From: Coccinella septempunctata
Lineage: Eukaryota; Arthropoda; Insecta; Coleoptera; Coccinellidae
DNA: 64,000 bases
Reading direction: 5' to 3'
Assembly (NCBI RefSeq): GCF_907165205.1
Contig: NC_058192.1
Span: 33,074,001-33,138,000 of the forward strand
In this document: positions 1 to 14,100 of the stretch, piece by piece
How the letters are laid out: each line of letters starts with the position of its first letter
How positions within the stretch are numbered: the first letter of the stretch is position 1
Made by a program: the position numbers and the translations under genes
Notes under the pieces: generated by a model
Seen by the model: the letters and a program-made list of their open reading frames with translations, nothing else
The model's database searches: none
Told to the model about the DNA's origin: nothing

Positions 1-751
1 TTCGGAGTCCCGAGTACCTGAGCCATCTACGTACCTGTCAGTGAGGGGTAACAATTGGCATCTTGGAGGTCTACGTGCCTGGCGTCATACGTTCAACTTA
101 CCATTTGTAATAGTTTGTGAAGGTAACCAGTGCATAGCACTGGCTTTAAAATTGTAAATCATTGGTTCTTTTTTTTTATTTTTGATAATTTGTGATATTA
201 TTCTATAAGGTAATTTTATATATAACTGTGAGCAATTATAGTGAGGTGCACTTCATAAGTTGCGTTGGGTACCAACAAAGGTGCTCGTGTATCCCTTCAG
301 GATTTTATTATAGGATACTTGATCGGTATTCCCTTCAGGAATCATTGTTTAATTTAGCGTAGTTATTGACAATCTAAACCCGAACGTTAAGCTGAACGTA
401 AGCCAATTAAGTGGGTTTAGTTTGTTAGTTTAGATTATTGGTTCTTATCTGATTTAGTGTGTTCAGTAAGTTTTCTTCCGGCTACCCCTTGGGGGAAAAT
501 ATTTATCCGTATTATATCAACCACTGCACATACATATTTTTGTTTTTGGGTAATAAATGGTTGTGACTTGAATTTTGAGGAATTTTGTTAACTCTTACTC
601 TGGTGGAGGAGTAAGCAGTTCATTAACCTTGAGTAGGCAGGCATTACTCTACCTGGCGCCCATTACATTCCATCCGATAAAACTCACTCCCGTCTTCACT
701 GAGTGTAGCCGCGAGCCTATCACTGCCTTGAGACCGGCTTTCCCCAAGTCT
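1..751. other. Left flank, non-satellite; possible LTR end
   Basis: This stretch is unlike the satellite that follows and contains no convincing gene. The frame that starts at 575 runs straight into the satellite and is not credible as a gene. An AATAAA lies at 552-557, and TGGCGCCCA, the start of a tRNA-Lys-type primer binding site, lies at 654-662. Together these suggest the 3' end of a plus-strand LTR plus the start of its internal region. The sequence before the putative PBS does not end in the usual CA, and the match to a tRNA 3' end stops after about nine bases, so the identification is weak. The switch to satellite falls near 752. Confidence 0.3.
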
Positions 752-3240
752 ACGTTTCAAATTGAGATGCACATGTTGAATTTCGGTTCGATAGTTCAGA
801 TAGGAATTGAGATTTCAGTGGTCAATTCGGCAAAGTGTGATATCAATTCCTCGAAAACTGTTGGATCAATTCGAACCAAATCTTGAAACTGCACATAGTT
901 TTCGAATTGAGATGCAAATGTTGAATTTCAGTTCGATAGTGCAGATAGGAATTGAGATTTCAGTGGTCTATTCGGCAAAGTGTGATATCAATTCCTCAAA
1001 AACTGTTGAACCAATTCGACCCAAATCTTGAAATCGCACATAGTTTTCGAATTGAGATGCACATGTTGAATTTCAGATCGATAGTTCTGATAGGAATGAA
1101 GATTTCAGTAGTCGATTCGGCAAAATATCATTTCAATTCCTAAAGAACTATTGGATCGATTCGAACCAAATCTTGAAACTGCACATAGTTTTCGAATTGA
1201 GATGCACATGTTGAATTTCGGTTCGATAGTTCAGATAGGAATTGAGATTTCAGTGGTCAATTCGGCTAAGTGTGATATCAATTCCTCGAAAACTGTTGAA
1301 CCAATACGACCCAAATCTTGAAATCGCACATAGTTTTCGAATTGAGATGCACATGTTGAATTTCAGATCGATAGTTCTGATAGGAATGAAGATTTCAGTA
1401 GTCGATTCGGCAAAATATCATTTCAATTCCTAAGGAACTATTGGATCGATTCGAACCAAATCTTGAAACTGCACATGGTTTTCGAATTGAGATGCACATG
1501 TTGAATTTCGGTTCGATAGTTCAGATAGGAATTGAGATTTCAGTGGTCAATTCGGCTAAGTGTGATATCAATTCCTCGAAAACTGTTGAACCAATACGAC
1601 CCAAATCTTGAAATCGCACATAGTTTTCGAATTGAGATGCACATGTTGAATTTCAGATCGATAGTTCTGATAGGAATGAAGATTTCAGTAGTCGATTCGG
1701 CAAAATATCATTTCAATTCCTAAGGAACTATTGGATCGATTCGAACCAAATCTTGAAACTGCACATGGTTTTCGAATTGAGATGCACATGTTGAATTTCA
1801 GTTCGATAGTTCAGATGGGAATTGTGATTTCAGTGGTCAATTCGGCAAAGTGTCATATCAATTCCTCAAAAACTGTTGGATCAATTCGAACCAAATCTTG
1901 AAACTGCACATAGTTTTCGGATTGAGATGCACATGTTGAATTTCAGTTCGATAGTTCAGATAGGAATTGAGATTTCAGTGGTCAATTCGGCAAAGTGTGA
2001 TATCAATTCCTCGAAAACTGTTGGATCAATTCGAACCAAATCTTGAAACTGCACATAGTTTTCGAATTGAGATGCACATGTTGAATTTCAGTTCGATAGT
2101 GCACATAGGAATTGAGATTTCAGTGGTCTATTCGGCAAAGTGTGATATCAATTCCTCAAAAACTGTTGAACCAATTCGACCCAAATCTTGAAACTGCACA
2201 TAGTTTTCGAATTGAGATGCACATGTTGAATTTCAGATCGATAGTTCTGATAGGAATGAAGATTTCAGTAGTCGATTCGGCAAAATATCATTTCAATTCC
2301 TGAACTATTGGATCGATTCGAACCAAATCTTGAAACTGCACATAGTTTTCGAATTGAGATGCACATGTTGAATTTATGTTCGATAGTTCAGATAGGAATT
2401 GAGATTTCAGTGGTCAATTCGGCAAAGTGTGATATCAATTCCTCGAAAACTGTTGGATCGATTCGAACCAAATCTTGAAACTGCACATAGTTTTCGAATT
2501 GAGATGCACATGTTGAATTTCAGTTCGATAGTTCAGATAGGAATTGAGATTTCAGTAGTCGATTCGGCAAAATATCATTTCAATTCCTAAGGAACTATAG
2601 GATCGATTCGAACCAAATCTTGAAACTGCACATAGTTTTCGAATTGAGATGCACATGTTGAATTTCGGTTCGATAGTTCAGATAGGAATTGAGATTTCAG
2701 TGGTCAATTCTGCAAAGTGTGATATCAATTCCTCGAAAACTGTTGGATCAATTCGAACCAAATCTTGAAACTGCACATAGTTTTCGAATTGAGATGCAAA
2801 TGTTGAATTTCAGTTCGATAGTGCAGATAGGAATTGAGATTTCAGTGGTCTATTCGGCAAAGTGTGATATCAATTCCTCAAAAACTGTTGAACCAATTCG
2901 ACCCAAATCTTGAAATCGCACATAGTTTTCGAATTGAGATGCACATGTTGAATTTCAGATCGATAGTTCTGATAGGAATGAAGATTTCAGAAGTCGATTC
3001 GGCAAAATATCATTTCAATTCCTAAGGAACTATTGGATCGATTCGAACCAAATCTTGAAAGTGCACATAGTTTTCGAATTGAGATGCACATGTTGAATTT
3101 CAGATCGATAGTTCTGATAGGAATGAAGATTTCAGTAGTCGATTCGGCAAAATATCATTTCAATTCCTAAGGAACTATTGGATCGATTCGAACCAAATCT
3201 TGAAACTGCACATAGTTTTCGAATTGAGATGCACATGTTG

Positions 3241-4400
3241 AATTTCAGTTCGATAGTTCAGAAAGGAATTGAGATTTCAGTGGTCAATTCGGCAAAGTGT
3301 GATATCAATTCCTCGAAAACTGTTGGATCCATTCGAACCAAATCTTGAAACTGCACATAGTTTTCGAATTGAATTGCACATGTTGAATTTCAGTTTGATA
3401 GTTCAGATAGGAATTGAGATTTCAGTGGTCAATTCGGCAAAGTGTGATATCAATTCCTCGAAAACTGTTGGATCAATTCGAAACAAATCTTGAAACTGCA
3501 CATAGTTTTCGAAATGAGATGCATATGTTGAATTTCAGTTCGATAGTGCAGATAGGAATTGAGATTTCAGTGGTCTATTCGGCAAAGTGTGATATCAATT
3601 CCTCGAAAACTGTTGGATCAATGCGAACCAAATCTTGAAACTGCACATAGTTTTCGAAATGAGATGCACATGTTGAATTTCAGATCGATAGTTCTGATAG
3701 GAATGAAGATTTCAGTAGTCGATTCGGCAAAATATCATTTCAATTCCTAAGGAACTATTGGATCGATTCGAACCAAATCTTGAAACTGCACATAGTTTTC
3801 GAATTGAGATGCACATGTTGAATTTCAGTTCGATAGTTCAGAAAGGAATTGAGATTTCAGTGGTCAATTCGGCAAAGTGTGATATCAATTCCTCGAAAAC
3901 TGTTGGATCAATTCGAACCAAATCTTGAAACTGCACATAGTTTTCGAATTGAATTGCACATGTTGAATTTCAGTTTGATAGTTCAGATAGGAATTGAGAT
4001 TTCAGTGGTCAATTCGGCAAAGTGTGATATCAATTCCTCGAAAACTGTTGGATCGATTCGAAACAAATCTTGAAACTGCACATAGTTTTCGAAATGAGAT
4101 GCATATGTTGAATTTCAGTTCGATAGTGCAGATAGGAATTGAGATTTCAGTGGTCTATTCGGCAAAGTGTGATATCAATTCCTCGAAAACTGTTGGATCA
4201 ATGCGAACCAAATCTTGAAACTGCACATAGTTTTCGAAATGAGATGCACATGTTGAATTTCAGATCGATAGTTCTGATAGGAATGAAGATTTCAGTAGTC
4301 GATTCGGCAAAATATCATTTCAATTCCTAAGGAACTATTGGATTGATTCGAACCAAATCTTGAAACTGCACATAGTTTTCGAATTGAGATGCACATGTTG
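3241..4400. repeat. Four-monomer (580-bp) direct duplication in the satellite
   Basis: The block 3241-3820 recurs almost unchanged at 3821-4400. Both carry the same diagnostic variants: a GAAAGG change, a GAATTGCACATG variant, AAACAAATC in place of AACCAAATC, and ATGCATATG. A third related copy starts near 5561, twelve monomers further on. This is the smallest clear higher-order unit in the array. Confidence 0.8.
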
Positions 4401-5549
4401 AATTTCAGTTCGATAGTTCAGATAGGAATTGAGATTTCAGTGGTCAATTCGCCGAAGTGTGATATCAATTCCTCGAAAACTGTTGGATCAATTCGAACCA
4501 AATCTTGAAACTGTACATAGTTTTCGAATTGAGATGCACATGTTGAATTTCAGTTCGATAGTGCAGATAGGAATTGAGATTTCAGTGGTCTATTCGGCAA
4601 AGTGTAATATCAATTCCTCAAAAACTGTTGAACCAATTCGACCCAAATCTGGAAACTGCACATAGTTTCCGAATTGAGATGCACATGTTGAATTTCAGAT
4701 CGATAGTTCTGATAGGAATGAAGATTTCAGTAGTCGATTCGGAAAAATATCATTTCAATTCCTAAGGAACTATTGGATCGATTCGAACCAAATCTTGAAA
4801 CTGCACATAGTTTTCGAATTGAATTGCACATGTTGAATTTCAGTTTGATAGTTCAGATAGGAATTGAGATTTCAGTGGTCAATTCCGCAAAGTGTGATAT
4901 CAATTCCTCGAAAACTGTTGGATCAATTCGAACCAATTCTTGAAACTGCACATAGTTTTCGAATTGAGATGCACATGTTGAATTTCAGTTCGATAGTTCA
5001 GATAGGAATTGAGATTTCAGTATTCAATTCGGCAAAGTGTGATATCAATTCCTCGAAAACTGTTGGATCAATTCGAACCAAATCTTGAAACTGCACATAG
5101 TTTTCGAATTGAGATGCACATGTTAAATTTCAGTTCGATAGTGCAGATAGGAATTGAGATTTCAGTGGTCTATTCGGCAAAGTGTGATATCAATTTCTCA
5201 AAAACTGTTGAACCAATTGGACCCAAATCTTGAAACTGCACATAGTTTTCAAATTGAGATGCACATGTTGAATTTCAGATCGATAGTTCTGATAGGAATG
5301 AAGATTTCAGAAGTCGATTCGGCAAAATATCATTTCAATTCCTAAGGAACTATTGGATCGATTCGAACCAAATCTTGAAAGTGCACATAGTTTTCGAATT
5401 GAGATGCACATGTTGAATTTCAGATCGATAGTTCTGATAGGAATGAAGATTTCAGTAGTCGATTCGGCAAAATATCATTTCAATTCCTAAGGAACTATTG
5501 GATCGATTCGAACCAAATCTTGAAACTGCACATAGTTTTCGAATTGAGA

Positions 5550-6830
5550 TGCACATGTTGAATTTCAGTTCGATAGTTCAGAAAGGAATTGAGATTTCAG
5601 TGGTCAATTCGGCAAAGTGTGATATCAATTCCTCGAAAACTGTTGGATCAATTCGAACCAAATCTTGAAACTGCACATAGTTTTCGAATTGAATTGCACA
5701 TGTTGAATTTCAGTTTGATAGTTCAGATAGGAATTGAGATTTCAGTGGTCAATTCGGCAAAGTGTGATATCAATTCCTCGAAAACTGTTGGATCAATTCG
5801 AAACAAATCTTGAAACTGCACATAGTTTTCGAAATGAGATGCATATGTTGAATTTCAGTTCGATAGTGCAGATAGGAATTGAGATTTCAGTGGTCTATTC
5901 GGCAAAGTGTGATATCAATTCCTCGAAAACTGTTGGATCAATGCGAACCAAATCTTGAAACTGCACATAGTTTTCGAAATGAGATGCACATGTTGAATTT
6001 CAGATCGATAGTTCTGATAGGAATGAAGATTTCAGTAGTCGATTCGGCAAAATATCATTTCAATTCCTAAGGAACTATTGGATTGATTCGAACCAAATCT
6101 TGAAACTGCACATAGTTTTCGAATTGAGATGCACATGTTGAATTTCAGTTCGATAGTTCAGATAGGAATTGAGATTTCAGTGGTCAATTCGCCGAAGTGT
6201 GATATCAATTCCTCGAAAACTGTTGGATCAATTCGAACCAAATCTTGAAACTGTACATAGTTTTCGAATTGAGATGCACATGTTGAATTTCAGTTCGATA
6301 GTTCAGATAGGAATTGAGATTTCAGTGGTCAATTCGGCAAAGTGTGATATCAATTCCTCGAAAACTGTTGGTTCGATTCGAACCAAATCTCGAAACTGCA
6401 CATAGTTTTCGAAATGAGATGCACATGTTGAATTGCAGATCGATAGTTCTAATAAGAATGGAGATTTCAGAAGTCGATTCGACAAAATATCATTTCAATT
6501 CCTAAGGAACGATTCTATCGATTCGAACCAAATCTCAAAACTGCACATAGTTTTCGAATTGAGATGCACATGTTGAATTTCAGTTCGATAGTTCAGAAAG
6601 GAATTGAGATTTCAGTGATCAATTCGGCAAAGTGTGATATCAATTCCTCGAAAACTGTTGGATCAATTAGAACCAAATCTTGAAACTGCACATAGTTTTC
6701 GAATTGAGATGCACATGTTGAATTTCAGTTCGATAGTGCAGATAGGAATTGAGATTTCAGTGGTCTATTCGGCAAAGTGTGATATCAATTCCTCAAAAAC
6801 TATTGAACCAATTGGACCCAAATCTTGAAA
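5550..6830. repeat. Satellite block duplicated 2,465 bp downstream
   Basis: Monomers across 5550-6830 share their private variants with 8015-9295, an offset of 2,465 bp or exactly 17 monomers. Shared markers include GCCGAAGTGTG (6190 and 8655), CTGTACATAG (6251 and 8716) and the rare TTGCAGATCG with CTAATAAGAATGG (6434 and 8899). A few substitutions separate the copies. Confidence 0.75.
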
Positions 6831-9800
6831 GTGCACATAGTTTTCGAATTGAGATGCACATGTTGAATTTCAGATCGATAGTTCTGATAGGAATGAAGAT
6901 TTCAGTAGTCGATTCGGCAAAATATCATTTCAATTCCTAAGGAACTATTGGATCGATTCGAACCAAATCTTGAAACTGCACATAGTTTTCGAATTGAGAT
7001 GCACATGTTGAATTTCAGTTCGATAGTTCAGAAAGGAATTCAGATTTCAGTGGTCAATTCGGCAAAGTGTGATATCAATTCCTCCAAAACTGTTGAATCA
7101 ATTCGAACCAAATCTTGAAACTGCACATAGTTTTCGAATTGAATTGCACATGTTGAATTTCAGTTTGATAGTTCAGATAGGAATTGAGATTTCAGTGGTC
7201 AATTCGGCAAAGTGTGATATCAATTCCTCGAAAACTGTTGGATCAATTCGAACCAAATCTTGAAACTGCACATAGTTTACGAAATGAGTTGCACATGTTG
7301 AATTTCAGTTCGATAGTGCAGATAGGAATTGAGATTTCAGTGGTCAATTCGGCAAAGTTTGATATCAATTCCTCGAAAACTGTTGGATCAATTCGAACCA
7401 AATCTTGAAACTGCACATAGTTTACGAAATGAGTTGCACATGTTGAATTTCAGTTCGATAGTGCAGATAGGAATTGAGATTTCAGTGGTCAATTCGGCAA
7501 AGTGTGATATCAATTCCTCGAAAACTGTTGAATCAATTCGAACCAAATCTTGAAACTGCACATAGTTTTCGAATTGAATTGCACATGTTGAATTTCAGTT
7601 TGATAGTTCAGATAGGAATTGAGATTTCAGTGGTCAATTCGGCAAAGTGTGATATCAATTCCTCGAAAACTGTTGGATCAATTCGAACCAAATCTTGAAA
7701 CTGCACATAGTTTACGAAATGAGTTGCACATGTTGAATTTCAGTTCGATAGTGCAGATAGGAATTGAGATTTCAGTGGTCAATTCGGCAAAGTGTGATAT
7801 CAATTCCTCGAAAACTGTTGGATCAATTCGAACCAAATCTTGAAACTGTACATAGTTTTCGAATTGAGATGCACATGTTGAATTTCAGTTCGATAGTGCA
7901 GATAGGAATTGAGATTTCAGTGGTCAATTCGGCAAAGTGTGATATCAATTCCTCGAAAACTGTTGAATCAATTCGAACCAAATCTTGAAACTGCACATAG
8001 TTTTCGAATTGAATTGCACATGTTGAATTTCAGTTTGATAGTTCAGAAAGGAATTGAGATTTCAGTGGTCAATTCGGCAAAGTGTGATATCAATTCCTCG
8101 AAAACTGTTGGATCAATTCGAACCAAATCTTGAAACTGCACATAGTTTTCGAATTGAATTGCACATGTTGAATTTCAGTTTGATAGTTCAGATAGGAATT
8201 GAGATTTCAGTGGTCAATTCGGCAAAGTGTGATATCAATTCCTCGAAAACTGTTGGATCAATTCAAAACAAATCTTGAAACTGCACATAGTTTTCGAAAT
8301 GAGATGCATATGTTGAATTTCAGTTCGATAGTGCAGATAGGAATTGAGATTTCAGTGGTCTATTCGGCAAAGTGTGATATCAATTCCTCGAAAACTGTTG
8401 GATCAATGCGAACCAAATCTTGAAACTGCACATAGTTTTCGAAATGAGATGCACATGTTGAATTTCAGATCGATAGTTCTGATAGGAATGAAGATTTCAG
8501 TAGTCGATTCGGCAAAATATCATTTCAATTCCTAAGGAACTATTGGATTGATTCGAACCAAATCTTGAAACTGCACATAGTTTTCGAATTGAGATGCACA
8601 TGTTGAATTTCAGTTCGATAGTTCAGATAGGAATTGAGATTTCAGTGGTCAATTCGCCGAAGTGTGATATCAATTCCTCGAAAACTGTTGGATCAATTCG
8701 AACCAAATCTTGAAACTGTACATAGTTTTCGAATTGAGATGCACATGTTGAATTTCAGTTCGATAGTGCAGATAGGAATTGAGATTTCAGTGGTCAATTC
8801 GGCAAAGTGTGATATCAATTCCTCGAAAACTGTTGGTTCGATTCGAACCAAATCTCGAAACTGCACATAGTTTTCGAAATGAGATGCACATGTTGAATTG
8901 CAGATCGATAGTTCTAATAAGAATGGAGATTTCAGAAGTCGATTCGACAAAATATCATTTCAATTCCTAAGGAACGATTGGATCGATTCGAACCAAATCT
9001 TGAAACTGCACATAGTTTTCGAATTGAGATGCACATGTTGAATTTCAGTTCGATAGTTCAGAAAGGAATTGAGATTTCAGTGATCAATTCGGCAAAGTGT
9101 GATATCAATTCCTCGAAAACTGTTGGATCAATTAGAACCAAATCTTGAAACTGCACATAGTTTTCGAATTGAGATGCACATGTTGAATTTCAGTTCGATA
9201 GTGCAGATAGGAATTGAGATTTCAGTGGTCTATTCGGCAAAGTGTGATATCAATTCCTCAAAAACTGTTGAACCAATTGGACCCAAATCTTGAAACTGCA
9301 CAAAGTTTTCAAATTGAGATGCACATGTTGAATTTCAGATCGATAGTTCTGATAGGAATGAAGATTTCAGAAGTCGATTCGGCAAAATATCATTTCAATT
9401 CCTAAGGAACTATTGGATCGATTCGAACCAAATCTTGAAAGTGCACATAGTTTTCGAATTGAGATGCACATGTTGAATTTCAGATCGATAGTTCTGATAG
9501 GAATGAAGATTTCAGTAGTCGATTCGGCAAAATATCATTTCAATTCCTAAGGAACTATTGGATCGATTCGAACCAAATCTTGAAACTGCACATAGTTTTC
9601 GAATTGAGATGCACATGTTGAATTTCAGTTCGATAGTTCAGAAAGGAATTCAGATTTCAGTGGTCAATTCGGCAAAGTGTGATATCAATTCCTCGAAAAC
9701 TGTTGAATCAATTCGAACCAAATCTTGAAACTGCACATAGTTTTCGAATTGAATTGCACATGTTGAATTTCAGTTTGATAGTTCAGATAGGAATTGAGAT

Positions 9801-11111
9801 TTCAGTGGTCAATTCGGCAAAGTGTGATATCAATTCCTCGAAAACTGTTGGATCAATTCGAACCAAATCTTGAAACTGCACATAGTTTACGAAATGAGTT
9901 GCACATGTTGAATTTCAGTTCGATAGTGCAGATAGGAATTGAGATTTCAGTGGTCAATTCGGCAAAGTGTGATATCAATTCCTCGAAAACTGTTGGATCA
10001 ATTCGAACCAAATCTTGAAACTGCACATAGTTTTCGAATTGAGATGCACATGTTGAATTTCAGTTCGATAGTGCAGATAGGAATTGAGATTTCAGTGGTC
10101 AATTCGGCAAAGTTTGATATCAATTCCTCGAAAACTGTTGGATCAATTCGAACCAAATCTTGAAACTGCACATAGTTTTCGGATTGAGATGCACATGTTG
10201 AATTTCAGTTCGATAGTTCAGATAGGAATTGAGATTTCAGTGGTCAATTTGGCAAAGTGTGATATCAATTCCTTGAAAACTGTTGGATCAATTCGAACCA
10301 AATCTTGAAACTGCACAAAGTTTTCGAATTGAGATCCACATGTTGAATTTCAGTTCGATAGTGCAGATAGGAATTGAGATTTCAGTGGTCAATTCGGCAA
10401 AGTGTGATATCAATTCCTCGAAAACTGTTGGATCAATTCGAACCAAATCTTGAAACTCCACATGGTTTTCGAAATGAGATGCACATGTTGAATTTCAGAT
10501 CGATAGTTCTGATAGGAATGGAGATTTCAGTAGTCGATTCGGCAAAATATCATTTCAATTCCCAAGGAACTATTGGATCGATTCGAACCAAATCTTGAAA
10601 CTGCACATAGTTTTCGAATTGAGATGCACATGTTGAATTTCAGTTCGATAGTTCAGATAGGAATTGAGATTTCAGTGGTCAATTCGGCAAAGTGTGATAT
10701 CAATTCCTCTAAAACTGTTGGATCAATTCGAACCAATTCTTGAAACTGCACATAGTTTTCGAATTGAGATGCACATGTTGAATTTCAGTTCGATAGTTCA
10801 GATAGGAATTGAGATTTCAGTATTCAATTCGGCAAAGTGTGATATCAATTCCTCGAAAACTGTTGGATCAATTCGAACCAAATCTTGAAACTGCACATAG
10901 TTTTCGAATTGAGATGCACATGTTAAATTTCAGTTCGATAGTGCAGATAGGAATTGAGATTTCAGTGGTCTATTCGGCAAAGTGTGATATCAATTTCTCA
11001 AAAACTGTTGAACCAATTGGACCCAAATCTTGAAACTGCACATAGTTTTCAAATTGAGATGCACATGTTGAATTTCAGATCGATAGTTCTGATAGGAATG
11101 AAGATTTCAGA

Positions 11112-14100
11112 AGTCGATTCGGCAAAATATCATTTCAATTCCTAAGGAACTATTGGATCGATTCGAACCAAATCTTGAAAGTGCACATAGTTTTCGAATT
11201 GAGATGCACATGTTGAATTTCAGATCGATAGTTCTGATAGGAATGAAGATTTCAGTAGTCGATTCGGCAAAATATCATTTCAATTCCTAAGGAACTATTG
11301 GATCGATTCGAACCAAATCTTGAAACTGCACATAGTTTTCGAATTGAGATGCACATGTTGAATTTCAGTTCGATAGTTCAGAAAGGAATTGAGATTTCAG
11401 TGGTCAATTCGGCAAAGTGTGATATCAATTCCTCGAAAACTGTTGGATCAATTCGAACCAAATCTTGAAACTGCACATAGTTTTCGAATTGAATTGCACA
11501 TGTTGAATTTCAGTTTGATAGTTCAGATAGGAATTGAGATTTCAGTGGTCAATTCGGCAAAGTGTGATATCAATTCCTCGAAAACTGTTGGATCAATTCG
11601 AACCAAATCTTGAAACTGCACATAGTTTTCGAATTGAGATGCACATGTTGAATTTCAGTTCGATAGTGCAGATAGGAATTGAGATTTCAGTGGTCTATTC
11701 GGCAAAGTGTGATATCAATTCCTCGAAAACTGTTGGATCAATTCGAACCAAATCTTGAAACTGCACATAGTTTACGAAATGAGATGCACATGTTGAATTT
11801 CAGATCGATAGTGCAGATAGGAATTGAGATTTCAGTGGTCAATTCGGCAAAGTGTGATATCAATTCCTCGAAAACTGTTGGATCAATTCGAACCAAATCT
11901 TGAAACTGCACATAGTTTTCGAATTGAGATGCACATGTTGAATTTCAGTTCGTTAGTGCAGATAGGAATTGAGATTTCAGTGGTCTATTCGGCAAAGTGT
12001 GATATCAATTCCTCGAAAACTGTTGGATCAATTCGAACCAAATCTTGAAACTGCACATAGTTTACGAAATGAGATGCACATGTTGAATTTCAGATCGATA
12101 GTGCAGATAGGAATTGAGATTTCAGTGGTCAATTCGGCAAAGTGTGATATCAATTCCTCGAAAACTGTTGGATCAATTCGAACCAAATCTTGAAACTGCA
12201 CATAGTTTTCGAATTGAGATGCACATGTTGAATTTCAGTTCGATAGTGCAGATAGGAATTGAGATTTCAGTGGTCAATTCGGCAAAGTGTGATATCAATT
12301 CCTCGAAAACTGTTGGATCAATTCGAACCAGATCTTGAAACTGCACATAGTTTTCGGATTGAGATGCACATGTTGAATTTCAGTTCGATAGTTCAGATAG
12401 GAATTGAGATTTCAGTGGTCAATTTGGCAAAGTGTGATATCAATTCCTTGAAAACTGTTGGATCAATTCGAACCAAACCTTGAAACTGCACAAAGTTTTC
12501 GAATTGAGATCCACATGTTGAATTTCAGTTCGATAGTGCAGATAGGAATTGAGATTTCAGTGGTCAATTCGGCAAAGTGTGATATCAATTCCTCGAAAAC
12601 TGTTTGATCAATTCGAACCAAATCTTGAAACTCCACATAGTTTTCGAAATGAGATGCACATGTTGAATTTCAGATCGATAGTTCTAATAGGAATGGAGAT
12701 TTCAGAAGTCGATTCGACAAAATATCATTTCAATTCCTAAGGAACTATTGGATCAATTCGAACCAAATCTTGAAACTGCACATAGTTTTCGGATTGAGAT
12801 GCACATTTTGAATTTCAGTTCGATAGTTCAGATAGGAATTGAGATTTCAGTGGTCAATTCGGCAAAGTGTGATATCAATTCCTTGAAAACTGTTGAACCA
12901 ATTCGACCCAAATCTTGAAACTGCACATAGTTTTCGAATTGAGATGCACATGTTGAATTTCAGATCGATAGTTCTGATAGGAATTGAGATTTCAGTGGTC
13001 AATTCGGCAAAGTGTGATATCAATTCCTCGAAAACTGTTGGATCAATTCGAACCAAATCTTGAAACTGCACATAGTTTTCCAATTGAGATGCACATGTTG
13101 AATTTCAGTTCGATAGTTCAGATAGGAATTGAGATTTCAGTAGTCGATTCGGCAAAATATCATTTCAATTCCCAAGGAACTATTGGATCGATTCGAACCA
13201 AATCTTGAAACTGCACATAGTTTTCGGATTGAGATGCACATGTTGAATTTCAGTTCGATAGTTCAGATAGGAATTGAGATTTCAGTGGTCATTTCGGCAA
13301 AGTGTGATATCAATTCCTTGAAAACTGTTGGATCAATTCGAAACAAATCTTGAAACTGCACATAGTTTTCGAAATGAGATGCATATGTTGAATTTCAGTT
13401 CGATAGTGCAGATAGGAATTGAGATTTCAGTGGTCTATTCGGCAAAGTGTGATATCAATTCCTCGAAAACTGTTGGATCAATGCGAACCAAATCTTGAAA
13501 CTGCACATAGTTTTCGAAATGAGATGCACATGTTGAATTTCAGATCGATAGTTCTGATAGGAATGAAGATTTCAGTAGTCGATTCGGCAAAATATCATTT
13601 CAATTCCTAAGGAACTATTGGATTGATTCGAAACAAATCTTGAAACTGCACATAGTTTTCGAATTGAGATGCACATGTTGAATTTCAGTTCGATAGTTCA
13701 GATAGGAATTGAGATTTCAGTGGTCAATTCGCCGAAGTGTGATATCAATTCCTCGAAAACTGTTGGATCAATTCGAACCAAATCTTGAAACTGTACATAG
13801 TTTTCGAATTGAGATGCACATGTTGAATTTCAGTTCGATAGTGCAGATAGGAATTGAGATTTCAGTGGTCTATTCGGCAAAGTGTAATATCAATTCCTCA
13901 AAAACTGTTGAACCAATTCGACCCAAATCTGGAAACTGCACATAGTTTCCGAATTGAGATGCACATGTTGAATTTCAGATCGATAGTTCTGATAGGAATG
14001 AAGATTTCAGTAGTCGATTCGGAAAAATATCATTTCAATTCCTAAGGAACTATTGGATCGATTCGAACCAAATCTTGAAACTGCACATAGTTTTCGAATT

